Shown piece after piece: positions 43,120 to 55,376 of a DNA stretch of 64,000 nt. Numbering within the stretch: position 1 is the first letter of the stretch; every line of letters begins with the position of its first letter. Source of the DNA: Takakia lepidozioides (Eukaryota > Streptophyta > Takakiopsida > Takakiales > Takakiaceae). A program made the translations under genes and the position numbers. Below the pieces are notes generated by a model. That model did no database searches, was not told the DNA's origin, and saw nothing but the letters and a program-made list of their open reading frames with translations. The stretch covers positions 91,184,756 to 91,248,755 of the forward strand of contig CM060731.1 of assembly GCA_030704615.1 (NCBI GenBank). Reading direction: 5' to 3'.

Positions 43120-44410
43120 TACTGCCAATGTGACAACAGGGAAGTATCCAGAAACAGGTAACAGAGACGAGGAGAGGCTGTGGAATGAATACTTTTTTGA
43201 CCCCAGTCAATGGTGGGACAATGGAGGCAAAAGGTGAATGCCTGTTGGATTACAGAGAGTAGCAGATGCAATTGAACATAGGAACTAGTGTGATAAGTTG
43301 AGTTGGGTGTTTCCTAGAACAAATTTAGGTTGTCATTGTCAGCTAATAGCAGCAAGGCAAGGATGTATGTATGATTTGTGCAGAGGCATGGATAGCTGAA
43401 GGAGCAGGGATAGTGTGTGGGTGGACAAATTCATCCAAGAGGGCCGGACTTCAAGCTCCATATGACCTATGATTCCATGTGGATCAATGGCTACAATAAA
43501 CCTGCACGGGTATATGGTCAACTAAAGGCAGCAGCTGCAGCGGCACAGTTGATAGAATCAAGCACCTCAACCATGACTGTAGCTTCTGAAAGTGGATCAA
43601 GAGAGGGACTCCACAATGCCTCTTCTGGCACTTTCTGGGCATGTGAAGACATTTTGTGCAACAGGCAGCCTAACAGAGGCTCTACAGACTCCAAACCAAG
43701 GAGGCATTTTAGCATATTCAGATACGTATGTCTGTCTCTTGCTTAAGTGCATCAAGATGGAAGGTCTGGAAGCTGGAAAGCATGTGCACACTCACATTAT
43801 CCAAAGTGGATTCACACCAAATGTTTTTCTACTCAACACCCTTGTCAACATATATGTTAAGTGCGGGAGCATCATGGATGCTCACCAAGTGTTCAACAGA
43901 ATGCCTCAACGATATTTGATCACGTGGAATGTAATGTTGGCAGGATTTACCAAGCATGGGTGTGGTAGGATTAATGCTTTTGGAGACCTATGAGCAAATG
44001 TTGCGCGAAGGGGTGAAGCCCAACCACATCACGTTTGTGTGCACGAAATTCGTATGCAAGCCTGGCGGCTCTGGAAAAGGGCAAAGAGGTCCATGGCGAC
44101 ATTGTCAGAGCTGCAATTGTACCAAATGACAATACCCTCGCGGACATGTATGAAGGGAGTGTTTGACAGTATGGCTGAACAAGATATGGTGTCAACTGTG
44201 GAGTGCGATGATTGCAGGATATGCACAGCAAGGGCGCGGGAACTGAAGGAGCAGGGAACACTGAACACTGCTCTAGTGGACATGTATGCCAAATGTGGGA
44301 GCATTGAGGATGCGAAATGAGTGTTCAACACTATGGCTGAACGAGATGTGGTGTCGTGGAACGCAATGCTTGCAGGGTATGCACATCAGGGGCGCGAGAT
44401 GGAGGCGGGC
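43120..44410 (+). pseudogene. OSB-PPR mosaic fossil, copy 2
   Basis: 43125-43235 reads GKYPETGNRDEERLWNEYFF and DPSQWWDNGGKR, then a GT donor (GTGAATG). 43425-43530 reads HPRGPDFKLHMTYDSMWING and YNKPARVYGQLKAAAAAAQL. Together these form the OSB PDF pattern split by a likely intron. From 43592, GHVKTFCATGSLTEALQTPN leads into PPR units LKCIKMEGLEAGKHVHTHII, NTLVNIYVKCGSIMDAHQVF and, after breaks near 43990 and 44160, CDDCRICTARAR-type and DMYAKCGSIEDAK units. It ends in a TTA microsatellite (44417-44437). Confidence 0.72.
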
Positions 44411-44416
44411 GGTCAG

Positions 44417-44437
44417 GGTTATTATTATTATTATTGA
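44417..44437. repeat. TTA microsatellite
   Basis: Seven TTA units at the 3-prime edge of the OSB-PPR fossil. Confidence 0.9.
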
Positions 44438-44502
44438 CTTTATTGAGATTTGAAAAATTGTTGGGATGCTGGCAACTTGATATTTACAAAACAATAACTA
44501 TT

Positions 44503-44743
44503 ACCAACAGTTAGTAGCTCAGTTGGTTAGCGCACTGAGTGCCACGCAGAAGATTCTGGGATCAAATCCTGCTACTTGACGGGTGTGGTACGCTCTTCTC
44601 CCACTTCCCTTGGGAAATGTCCCAGAAAGCCTTCACGACGAGGTTATTGTGAAAGAGGTTATTTTCTCCTCTCACTATCAAGGGGCCTGATTTGTGAGCT
44701 GTAGCTCCCAGGTGTTTCCCTTTAAAAATAAAAATAAATAAAA
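44503..44743 (+). mobile_element. tRNA-derived SINE 1
   Basis: The head is tRNA-like: TAGCTCAGTTGGTTAGCGCA is a clear A box, and GGGATCAAATCCTG is the B box 30-odd bases on, as in RNA polymerase III promoters. A body of about 150 bp and an A-rich tail (AAAAATAAAAATAAATAAAA) follow. The 10-bp sequence AATAACTATT flanks it at 44493-44502 and 44744-44753, a target-site duplication. This is the expected structure of a complete SINE. Confidence 0.88.
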
Positions 44744-44753
44744 AATAACTATT

Positions 44754-45051
44754 TTGTCATAACAGTCACATTGAACACATCATTGCGTACCTATGGTAGT
44801 AAATATGTCGTATTGTTCAAACAAAGCCTCCATGGAAGTATAATTTTATCTGCATCAAACAATGAAATGCCGAGACGTGACATGATAGTTTCGGCAACAC
44901 TCCGTCATTCTTCTTGCGCGAAACAATGGAACACGGGATGTGTGTATGTAACACCCCGTGGATGACCCCGCCCTTCTTGTGCAAATTGAACGTAGTTCTC
45001 AGAATTCGTTGCTAGTAGTACAGAGCAACGCGAAGCCCTAGTAGGTAGTAA
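44754..45051. other. Spacer between the two SINEs
   Basis: No gene, RNA or repeat recognised. Confidence 0.4.
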
Positions 45052-45063
45052 TATCGGTGGATA

Positions 45064-45224
45064 GACAACCAGCATGTAGCCCAGTGCTAATGGGCACATA
45101 CCACGTTGGATGTGGTTGTGGGTTCAAACCACGGTCTGGTGTGTTATGAAGGTGTCCACCTTGGCAGTTGCCCTTGGGTGAAGAGACACCATAAGTTACG
45201 CACCCTTCGGGAGGCGTCATACTT
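45064..45224 (+). mobile_element. tRNA-derived SINE 2 (short, different family)
   Basis: GTAGCCCAGTGCTAATGGGC is an A-box-like start and GTGGGTTCAAACC a B box. The 12-bp sequence TATCGGTGGATA flanks the unit exactly (45052-45063 and 45225-45236). The tail is CATACTTT rather than A-rich. Length is about 161 bp. Its sequence differs from SINE 1 apart from the promoter boxes. Confidence 0.85.
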
Positions 45225-45236
45225 TATCGGTGGATA

Positions 45237-45609
45237 CATTTGCTGCTTGATGCCATGAAGAACTCGGGCCCGTTTATCACGAACCACCGCTCTGGCCTCC
45301 ACTGACTGTTAAGGTCTGGGATGACATTTTATGCCCCAAACGCGGAGGTTTCTCAGGCCGAAGATCAGGCCGCGGGCCCCGCCACTCACTTGGTCACCAT
45401 TCTGCATGCACAATGGCTTCCGAATCACAAACTCGCCATTCTGTATGCAGAATGACTTCCAGAAAAGAGAACCGCAGAAAATGTCACCCCAAACCTTAAC
45501 GGCATTGAAGGCGCCGGGCCGGGCTCGCCAGAATCCTCGAACAGGCAGCTTACCGAGCAGAACGATGGCTTTGAAACTTCCGCAACATCTTCAGTATACC
45601 GTCTCATAG
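45237..45609. other. Interval without a supported gene
   Basis: The open frame 45331-45609 contains a small duplicated motif (CACCATTCTGCATGCACAATGGCTTCCG, compare CGCCATTCTGTATGCAGAATGACTTCCA) and no domain. Confidence 0.4.
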
Positions 45610-48600
45610 GTCCCTGAGTAATATAAGATGAAACGAAATTCGTTCAATGGGCCAACGGCGCGTTCACCTATCATGAAATTTTGCTCATTGCGAAAAAGAA
45701 TGGCGGTCGAATGATTGACCATCCAAATGATTTTTGTTTGCTTTTAAACTTTGCCACTATGTTCAACATACCATGTATCAGGTCCCGGACTAATATGAAA
45801 TGAAACGAAATTCATTTGATGGCTGAACAGATGGTTGCCCATCCAAATGATTTTGGTTCGCTTTCAGACTTTGCCAGTGTGTTCAATGTATCATCTAAGA
45901 GATCCCAGAGTGATATGAGATGAAACGAAATTCGTCCAATGGGCCAACGGAGGGTTGCCCATCCAAATGATTTTCGTTCGTTTCGAAACTTGGCCAGTAT
46001 GTCCAATGTACCATTTGACAGGTCCCAGAGTAATATGAGATCAATCGAAATTTGTTCAATGGGCCAATGAGGCGTTCACGTGTCATTCAATTTTGTTCAT
46101 TGCGATAAAGAAATCATGTCGTGGGTGAACGGGTAATGCACCCATTAAACGGATGAGGTTGAGGCCCATCTTTTGCCCGCATGTGCTTGAATATGTGTGC
46201 AACACATGTGCGGAGAAACAAGAGAAGCAACAAACATTTGCCTCCCCAACCATGCCCTCGCCCTTCCACCAATTTGTAATTAAATTGAGTTTAAATAAAT
46301 TTCAAGCAAATAAATAGGTTTACATTGTCTTTGATTGGGGTTTTCTGCTACGTAACGATTTTATTTTTGGCTCAATCTTGTTCTCTGGCTCAACCCTCCC
46401 ACCGCTACATCCCTGCAAAAAATTGGACCAAACAAAAATGAATTTTTTCAAAAGTGTTCTCTTCGCTCACTATTGCTGAACTTTCTATAAAGAGTGCATG
46501 AAGTAGAAATCAAATCAAGTTTGGAGTGCAAATTAGGGAAGAAACTGTGGTTTTGGGTCCTAACGACTTTTGTTCGCTATGAAATTTAGCACGCACGTTG
46601 CATATGTCGTCATTAGACATGCCTGAAAAAACGGAATGAAAAAAAAAACATGTGCACCCGAAACGTCGTCCAACAAGTCCCAGAGTAATAGCACATCAAA
46701 CGAAATTCATCCAACGGTTGAACGGATGGTTGCCCATCCAAATCATTTTTGTTTGCTTTCAAACTTTGTCAGTACGTTCGGTACATCCTCTCACAGATCC
46801 TGGACTAATATGAGATCAATCGAAATTCATTCAATGGGTGAACGGATGGTTGCCCATCCGAACAATTTTGGTTCGTTTTCAGACTTTGCCAGTGTGCTCA
46901 ATGTACTATCTAAGAGGTCCCAGAGTAATATGAGATGAAACGAAATTCGTCCAATGGGCCAACGGATGGTTGCCTATCCAAATGATTTTCGTTCGCTTCG
47001 AGACTTGGCCAGTATGTTCAATGTACCATCTAACAGGTCCCAGAGTAATATGAAATCAATCGAAATTCGTTCAATAGGCCAATGTGGCGTTCACATGTCA
47101 TCCAATTTTATTCATTGCGAAAAAAAAATCTTGTCATGGGTGAACGGCCAATACACCCATTGAATGGATGAGGTTGAGGCCCATCTTTTGCCCGCATATG
47201 CTTGAATATGTGTGCAACATATGTGTGGAGAAACAAGAGAAGCAACAGACATTTGCCTTCCCAACCACGCCCTCGCCCTCGCCCTTCCACCAATTTGCAA
47301 TTAAATTGAGTTTAAATAATTTTCAAGCAAATAAATAGGTTTATACCGTCTTTGATTGGGGTTTTCTGCCACGTAACGATTTTATTTTTGGCTCAATCTT
47401 GTTCTCAAGCTTGAACCCTCCCACCGCTACATCCCTGCAAAAATTTGGACCAAACAAAAATGAAATTTTTTAAAGTGTTCACTTTGGCTCAGTATTGCAG
47501 AACTTTTTATGAAGAGTGCATGAAGTAGAAGACAAATCAAGTTTAGAATGCAAATTAGGGAAGAAACTGTGGTTTTGGGTCCTAATGATTTTTGTTCGTT
47601 TTGAAATTTGGCATGCACGTTGCATATGCCGTCATTAGACATATGGCTAAAAAATGGGGGAAAAAAAAAATCATGTGCACCCGAAATGTCGTCCAACAGG
47701 TCCCAGAGTAATAGCACATGAAACGGAATTCATCTAACGGTTGAACGGATGGTTGCCCATCCAGATCATTTTTGTTTGTTTTCAAACTTTGTCAGTACGT
47801 TTGGTACACCCTCTCATAGGTCCCGGACTAATATGAGATCAATCCAAAATTCATTCGATGGCTGAACGGATGGTTGCCCATCCGAACGATTTTGGTCCGC
47901 TTTCAGACTTTGCCAGTATGCTCAATGTACCATCTAAGACGTCCCAAAGTAATATGAGATGAAAGAAAATTCGTCTGATGAGCCAACGGATGATGGCCCA
48001 TCCAAATGATTTTCATTCGCTTCGAGACTTGGCCAGTATGTCCAATGTACAATCTGACAGGTCCCAGAGTAATATGAGATCAATCGAAATTCATTCAATA
48101 GGCCAATGAGGCATTCATGTATAATCCAATTTTGTTCATTGCGGAAAAAAAAATCATGTCATGGGTAAACAACCAATGCACCCATTGAACGGATGAGGTT
48201 GAGGCCCATCTTTTGCCCACATGTGCTTGAATATTTGTGCATCACATGTGCGGAGAACCAATAGAAGAAACAAACATTTGCCTCCCCAACCACGCCCTCG
48301 CCCTTCCACCAATTTACAATTAAATTGAGTTTAAATAAATTTCAAGCAAATAAATAGGTTTACATTGTCTTTGATTGGGGTTTTCTGCTACGTAACGATT
48401 TTATGTTTTGCTCAATCTTGTCCTCTAGCTTCTACCTTCTCACCGCTACATCCCTACAAAATTTTGGACCAAACAAAAATGTTTTTTTTTAAAAAAAATG
48501 TTCACTTGGCTCAGTATTGCAGAACTCTCTATGAAGAGTGCAGAACGGTTGAACGGATGGTTGCCCATCCAAATCATTTTTGTTTGTTTTCAAACTTTGC

Positions 48601-48900
48601 CAGTATGTTTGATACACCCTCTCACAAGTCCTTGACTAATATGAGATCAATCCAAAATTCATTCGATGGCTGAATGGATGGTTGCCCATCCGAACGATTT
48701 TGGTTCGCTTTCAGACTTTGCCAGTGTGTTCAATGTACCATCTAAGACGTCCCAGAGTAATATAAGATGAAACGAAATTCGTCGAATGGGCCAACGGATG
48801 GTTATCTATCCAAATGATTTCGTTCGCTTCGAGACTTGGCCAGTATGTCCAATGTACCATTTAACAGGTCTCAGAGTAATATGAGATCAATCGAAATTAT
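45610..48900. repeat. Satellite: 120-bp subunits in a higher-order unit of about 1.02 kb
   Basis: Subunits start TCCCAGAGTAATATGAGAT and contain GGATGGTTGCCCATCCAAAT and CTTTGCCAGT. Starts near 45784, 45902, 46022; 46677, 46796, 46917, 47037; 47700 and onward give steps of 118-121. A second segment, CATCTTTTGCCCGCATGTGC with a TTTAAATAAATTTCAAGCAA part, recurs at about 46170, 47183 and 48208, so the whole unit repeats every 1013-1025 bp. Open frames inside are repeat by-products. Confidence 0.9.
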
Positions 48901-50169
48901 ATTGTGCTTCGTTAACTTTGTGGGTATGTTCTTTATACGTAGATCAAATTTTCGACATAATTATGAAATACGAGACTAAGCGAAACTTGTCAGGAGACGA
49001 GCGTTCGTAACTCGTTATAACTTATTGGTTAACATCCATTTTTCTTGTTGCCCATCTTTCGGAGTTCATTGCAGATACCCACATACACGTCATGACCAAA
49101 TATTACACCATTGTAAATTTGAGGGTGAACCACTTCTTCCACATCATATGAGTGCAAAACCGGAAGAAAACGCGTTATGTTGTTCATGCAATTGAAATTT
49201 GCAGGTGCCGCATACAAAATAGGCGGAGTGCTATTAGTGTGTTCCAGAAATTCAAGGTACAACAAAAATCCACATTGTCTATGTACTACGTTGCTACTCA
49301 TTCGAATCCTCGTCGTCACTGTCCGGGGACAAGGGATGTGATGTTGTGGCCTGATTTGCACTGCCAATATGGAGAGCCTGGGACCGTGATCTCGTGGTCA
49401 TTGAGGGGCCCAATGACATGTGATCAATTCTGACCAGCATCCGCTTACTTTGCGGCGAAAGTTGACTTTCTTGTAGAATCTCACGACGTGAGGAGGGTCA
49501 AAGACGTCCGTAATTCCGGCAATAATGCGGTCAATACTGTGATCTGGCATTGTAAACTCCGCGGACATGTCCACGTCGTTCGTTCGAACGTCATTGTGGA
49601 CAGTGAATGGACAGTGCCTTCATTGTTTCGAGGCGTGTTTTGCAATGTACCCTCCAACTCGGCTATGCACAGTCTTTATCATTCCACAAGGTCCTACAGG
49701 GTTCGGACTCGTTGTTTTGTTTCCACCAGTTCATCCTCTAACGTTCCAGATACTTGTTGCACCGGTGCCTCGGGCACGCCTAGTATCATAGCCTGGGGTA
49801 CCGGTGCCTCGCGCACGCCCAATATCGTAGCCGGGGGTGTTCCAAACGTGTTTGGGATATCGACAAAATGGTATTGCATCGTTGTGTTCTTCCTACTAGC
49901 AGTTTGTCAATTCACTGGACGCAACAGTATCACCTCCACGTACAACATGGCTGCCAATGTGTATGGGATTTAGCCCTTTAAGAGTGGTTCACCCCACAAT
50001 GTGCAATGCACCTCAGTCGCCTTGTGCTGGAAATGCAAGTTCATGCAAGACCTGAAGTCCGCGCAATTGTTTCTGGTTTGCACCACATGCCTAGGTCTAG
50101 GCCACAATTGATTGATGTGACACCATTTCACGAATTTTTTGCATCTCGTGCTGGTGGTCGCTTGTATAT
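48901..50169. other. Possible internal region of a DNA transposon
   Basis: Minus-strand frame 49029-49367 and plus-strand frame 49488-49973 are open for over 110 codons, but I recognise no domain. A 42-bp unit (CACCGGTGCCTCGGGCACGCC and CCGGTGCCTCGCGCACGCC) occurs twice near 49757-49840. It lies just before the palindromic array at 50170. Confidence 0.35.
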
Positions 50170-52800
50170 TTTTAATTTATGAAAATATTGCGACTGCCAG
50201 TAATGGCGGTCGTTTTATTTTTTCAATAGAGCGACCGTCGTTACTGGCGGTCGATTTTATTGTTTAATTTTTTAAATAAAACGATCGCCATTACTGGCGG
50301 TCATTTTTTTGTTGTTTTTTAAAAATGTAGCGACCGCCATGGTGGCGGTCGCTTCTAGAAGGTGTGCCTTACGCGTGGACCGAGGAATGAGAGGGTGGGG
50401 GGGAGATAAGCCAAGGGAGGCTCATTCTCCCCTCACTTCCTCTCCATACAACTTATGTGTGCGTTTCTGTGAAGTCGTTGCAGAATGCTCCTATAGCCCA
50501 TCGTCTGGCTTCCGAGAACATTTTATTTTACAAAATTAGCTTTTAATAACTATTATGACACTTATTCAAACCCGTTTCGTGTTAAAGGTTTAGGGTCAAT
50601 TATAATTTTCCGGTCGAAATCGCAGTTCCTTAATTCTTAGCCATTTCCACGTTTACTTCAGTAGTGTTAAACTTTCCGTTACTTATTAGTAAACGTCGTT
50701 TAGGGTTGCTCCGATTGTTACAAAATGGCAGAGGACGGCCAGGAGGATGAGCGTCATGGAAGAGATGACCCCTATGAACATGGATTGCCTCCTAAGAAAA
50801 TCAAATGGTCAAGGCATGACTTGAATTGGGAAGTATATGATGACCTAGCATACTAGCAGAAGAGGGATGGGAGGATTTTCTGGAAGAGTTCAGGCGGTCG
50901 CTCTATTTAGAAAAATAAAAAATAAAAACAACCGCCATAACTGGCGGTCGCAGCATTTTCAGAAATTAAAAATATACAAGCGACCGCCAGTAATGGCCGT
51001 CACTCTATTTAAAAAAACAAACGCGCCCGTCATTATCATAAGTTGTGTGGTGAGGAAGTGAAGAGAGAATGAGCCTCCTTTGGCTTATTTTCCCCCCCTT
51101 CTCATTTCTCGGTCCACGCGTAAGGCACACCTTCTAGAAGCGACCGCCACCATGGCGGTTGCTACATTTTTAAAAAACAACAAAAAAGCGACCGCCAGTA
51201 ATGGCAGTCGCTCTATTTAAAAAATTCAACAATAAAAGCGACCGCCAGTAACGACAGTCGCTCAATTAAAGAAAACAAAAAAAAATAAAAGCGACCGCTA
51301 TTACTAGCAGTCGCAATATTTTCAGAAATTAAAAATATACAAGCGACCACCACTAATGGCGGTCGCTCTATTTAAAAAAATAAAAAATAAAAGCGACTGC
51401 CATAACTGGCGGTCGCAACATTTTCAGAAATTAAAAATATACAAGTGACCGCCAGTTTTGGCTATCGCTCTATTTAAAAATAAATAAAAAACAAAAGCGA
51501 CCGCCAATAATGGCGGTCGCACACAAGTTGTGTAGAGAGAAAGTGAGGGGAGAATGAGCCTCCCTTGGCTTATCTGCCCCACCCCCACCCCCCCCCCTCC
51601 CCCCCCCTCTCATTCCTCAGTCCACGCATAAGGCACACCTTCTACAAGCGACCGCCACCATGGCGGTCGCTACATTTAGAAAAAAACAACAAAAAAATGA
51701 CCGCCAATAATCGCGGTCGTTCTATTTAAAAAATTAAACAATAAAAGCGACCGCCAGTAACGACAGTCGCTCTATTAAATAAAACAAAAAAACAAAAGCG
51801 ACCGCCATTACTGGCAATCGCAATATTTTCAGAAATTAAAAATATAGAAGCGACCACCAGTAATGGCGGTTGCTCTATTTAAAAAAATGAAAAATAAAAG
51901 CAACCGCCATAACTGGCGGTCGCAGCATTTTCAGAAATTAAAAATATACAAGCGACCACCAGTAATGGCCGTCGCTCTATCTTTAAAAAAATAAAAAACA
52001 AAAGTGAATGCCAATAATGGCGGTCGCTCTATTTTTGTTTAAAAAAAAATGCGACCGCCATTACTGGCGTCGCTGTATTTTCAGAAATTAAAAATATACA
52101 ATTGACCGCCAATAATGGCGGTCGATTTATTTTGTTTTTAAAAAAATGACCACCAATAATGGCGGTCGCTCTATTTTAAAAAATAAAAAAAATAAAAGCA
52201 ATCGTCATTACTGGCGGTTGCTGTATTTTCAGAAATTAAAAATACTTTTAATATTTTTAATATGTTTTTTTTTTAAAAACACTATTTTAAAATATTTTAA
52301 AATAAAGCGACCTCCATATTATGGCAGTCGCTGTTTTGTTTTGTTTTGTTTATTTTATTTTATTTTTATTTTTATTAAAGCGACCGCCATATTATGGCGG
52401 TCACTGGTTTTTTTAATATATTTTTAAAATAAAGCGATCGCCATATTATGGTGGTTGCTGGTTTTTTTAGTATATTTGTAAAATAAAGCGACCGTCATAT
52501 TATGGCGGTCGCTTGCTTTTTATGTATTATTGAAAACAAGTGACTGCCAATTCTAGCGGTCACTTGTTTTTTATATATTTTCAAAATTATGCGACCGCCA
52601 ATACGGAGGTTGCTATTTTTTTTATAAAAATTAGACGACCGCCAATTTTATTTTTTTTTTTAAAAAAATTCAAGCGAACGCCATGTTGGCGGTCGCTCTT
52701 ATTTCTAAATTTTCGAAATATAAAGCGATCGCCAGAATTGGCAGTTGCTTTCATTTTATTATTTTCCAAAATGTAATTGTCACCGCCACCGTGTCGGCGA
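50170..52800. repeat. GCGACCGCC palindrome array
   Basis: Around 40 inverted pairs of the form GCGACCGCCA-TTAC-TGGCGGTCGC, separated by AT-rich spacers (ATTTTCAGAAATTAAAAATA, CTCTATTTAAAAAA). Spacing is about 50 bp in the best part (51187, 51237, 51291, 51341, 51391). A longer unit with GGTCCACGCGTAAGGCACACC and GGGGAGAATGAGCCTCCCTTGG occurs inverted at 50365-50445 versus 51062-51140 and 51540-51645. It resembles subterminal repeats of a CACTA-type element, but no terminus was fixed. Confidence 0.85.
50725..50856 (+). CDS. Short unknown open frame inside the palindrome array
   Basis: ATG at 50725, stop at 50854. The 43 codons read MAEDGQEDERHGRDDPYEHG then LPPKKIKWSRHDLNWEVYDD. It is acidic then basic (KKIKWSR). 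I recognise no domain; it looks like the first exon of a transposon-encoded protein. Confidence 0.35.
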   Translation: MAEDGQEDERHGRDDPYEHGLPPKKIKWSRHDLNWEVYDDLAY

Positions 52801-52849
52801 CGTGGCTGCTTAAGTGGCAATATTTTATCTGGTACTTTTTTTACTAGAA

Positions 52850-53730
52850 TATTCCCGGAACCTGACGTGACGGAGGTCCTGTCAGCGTTAGGTCTGACGT
52901 GACTTGACGCTGACTGACGGACGTGACGCTGATAACCGGGCCTCCAATCATACTCTCTGATTCCACGAGGTCTTCTGGTAGCAGGTAGTCTACTAGATTT
53001 CTTAGTGGTGACCTGTATCTTGTGCTTCCCATCATGCACAGTCAATAACTGGGAATTCCAGTCATGGAATACCCTGGCCTGTTTCAGCCATGGCCGACCC
53101 AGCAATAAGGAGTAAGCTTCCATGACATCATGCATTTTCAACACAATCACTGTGATCTTAAAGATCATCTTCTGAATCTGTATCTTAACTCCTCTTATCA
53201 AGCCTAATGGTTGTACACTCATTTGATCTGCCATTGTTACTGTGAATGTGGCTGGTTTCATGTTACTCAGACCAAGCTTCTGCCTTAATTGGTCTGTCAT
53301 AATATTCACTCATAAGCCTCCATCTATCAGTACATCAGTCAAGTCTGTGCTTCCAATTCTCAATTGGATTACTGGCATAGAATCGTCAAAGTCCATGACT
53401 GTTTCTCGCCCTTCAGGCTTCACATTATAACTTGTCACCTTGCTGTTCAGGTCTGTGTTCTCTGCCACATGAGTAATCTGATTGATTGCTTGATACAGCC
53501 TGTGCCTACAATGAGGTGCCACAGCCAATAGCTGTCCAATGGTAATCTCAGCTTTGGACTGGCATATTACTTCAGCCAAAGTCCCTTCATTACCCTGCAC
53601 TTGTGAAGCCTCTTGCTTCACTTTCTCTTCACCTTCTTCATCTTCTCTTTCAGAGTCAGAAGAATTTGCCATAGGGATATCAGTATCCTTCTGCATTTCC
53701 CTTATGGTGGGGTCACGTGTGGGTTGAAGA
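52850..53730 (-). pseudogene. Ty3 protease region, second copy
   Basis: Read from 53730: TIREMQKDTDIPMANSSDSE, AEVICQSKAEITIGQLLAVA, VTSYNVKPEGRETVMDFDDS and TDVLIDGG, the same protein as at 18660-19100. A TGA at 53310-53312 replaces the CGA (Arg) of SRVNIM. It then continues NIMTDQLRQKLGLSNMKPAT, VQPLGLIRGVKIQIQKMIF and SLLLGRPWLKQARVFHDWNS, which is the protease part missing in the first copy. The fragment ends within AT-rich array DNA. Confidence 0.85.
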
Positions 53731-54540
53731 GGAGAGAAATTTGTGGGTGACCAACTTAAGTGGGTGACCAACTGATGCTTGCACCCTTGGAAAGTTGGAG
53801 CATGCATTGTTGCTTCCAGCTTATGATATCCATGTGTGATAGGTCTCATTTTGAGGAAGATCAGCTTCAGATATATGTGGTGGACTTGACAATGATTAGT
53901 GTTCAGCACTTGCCTAATGCCAAGTAATAGAAAGTGCTCGGGGAGTTGAATGCTCTGACAGCCCTATCAGCGCCCCCAGCCCAGGTCCACCTGACCCTAG
54001 CTGGGGCGAGCCACCCACCGTGGTCAGACCGCGGTGCAGTACAGCAGTACACGAATTACATGGACCATGATCCCCATGTCCACCACATGCATGACGCCCA
54101 CCCATGCCGACCACATGCATATATGCACATAAAATTTAGTATGACATATGTTTAGATTCAATGTTTATTGCAAGGAATGCACACATGTGCAAAAAGTCGT
54201 CATGTCCAGTCACTCTGCACCCTCCACTTCCGTCGTGCCCTCACAACGTGACAATGGCCAGCACGACACTCCATGATCTCTTTCATCCACAGAATCGCGT
54301 CGTTTGGCATGCTATTGTGGAGGAGAATGATCCTAGCTGGCTTATTTTCCAACCTGCTCGATGGAGAGAATGTACAAACGAAGAATGTGAGAACACGCCT
54401 AGCAGGAAGAGCATCAACAACAAGATTACCTAGGGTTTATTTCCTCACAAAGTCCATGTATTTTTATTTGTGAGGGCTTCTGGGCTTGTAAGCGGTGTGT
54501 GTAATGACCACAATCCATTTCCTTTGCATTTTGCAGAGCT
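53731..54540. other. Interval without a supported gene
   Basis: Contains tandem GACCACATGCATG/CCACCACATGCATGACGCCC motifs near 54080-54120. No domain. Confidence 0.4.
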
Positions 54541-55200
54541 AATTAGGTGATCACTATGGTGAAGCGGAGCAGAATGGTTGAAAATAGGCGCCAGTACCAT
54601 GAGGAATATGACACCGACGAGTGAGCCGACCTCATTTGTGAGGCCCACTCCAAGGCACGCGTTCAAGAACCTGGTGATCAATACCACAAGAAACCATTCA
54701 AATGTATCTACTGTGACATAATCTACAAATATCAGAAAAAACTAAGTGTTCATAGTTGACAAGAAACTGAAGATGTACCATGTTTTTGAAGCTGGTCAAC
54801 GAAGCGTCATGGAACAAGTTCTCATATGAACAACAATGTCACGCATAAAGAGGTTTCAAATCTTCTCAAGTACCATTCTTATTGAGTTCACATGGATGTG
54901 TATGATAAGAAGTTTCTTGCAGCACAACAATGGATTGATAGAGACGTCTATTACATCAAAATTGGAGGAATAGGGTTCTGTGAGAAAGAAAAAGAACAAT
55001 GGGGTTGGTCGCATATGGGTCGTATTGACCACCCTACAACTCATCACCGAAACAGGCCAAAAACACACCAACAACAAGTGAAGATGTCAGTCGGGAGAAG
55101 ACACCCGAGAAAACACCATCAAAGCAGATGCATCAGCAACAAGGGCATGACAGCAGTTCAACGCATGGCACTTTTTCTTCTGAACCAATTTCCTTGAAAT
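54541..55200 (+). pseudogene. Decayed open frame with a possible zinc finger
   Basis: 54541-54624 reads MVKRSRMVENRRQYHEEYDT before a stop. 54690-54755 reads HKKPFKCIYCDIIYKYQKKL and SVHS, possibly the CxxC half of a BED- or C2H2-like finger. 54892-55197 is open (101 codons), basic and His/Gln-rich, without a domain. It could be a relic of the same transposon as the hAT tail, but the strand is opposite. Confidence 0.3.
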
Positions 55201-55376
55201 TGTAAATTTGTGCTGTCATATTCTTTCTTTCTTTAGATGTTGTGACGAGGTTCCAGTCATAGAAGTCATATTCTATCTCGGCTATATGGTTTTTCCCAAA
55301 CATTCTTCGGAAGCCCGCCGCAATCAACGTATAGTGGTGGGCGAGAGTCGACCCCAACTTCATTCTCAAGACCATG

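Noticed and set aside
44503-44580. Functional tRNA gene
   Set aside because: A and B boxes are present, but the sequence does not pair into a full cloverleaf, and it is followed by a SINE body, A-rich tail and target duplication.
46636-47163. Open frames in the satellite
   Set aside because: They follow the 120-bp repeat period (a multiple of three) and have no domain.
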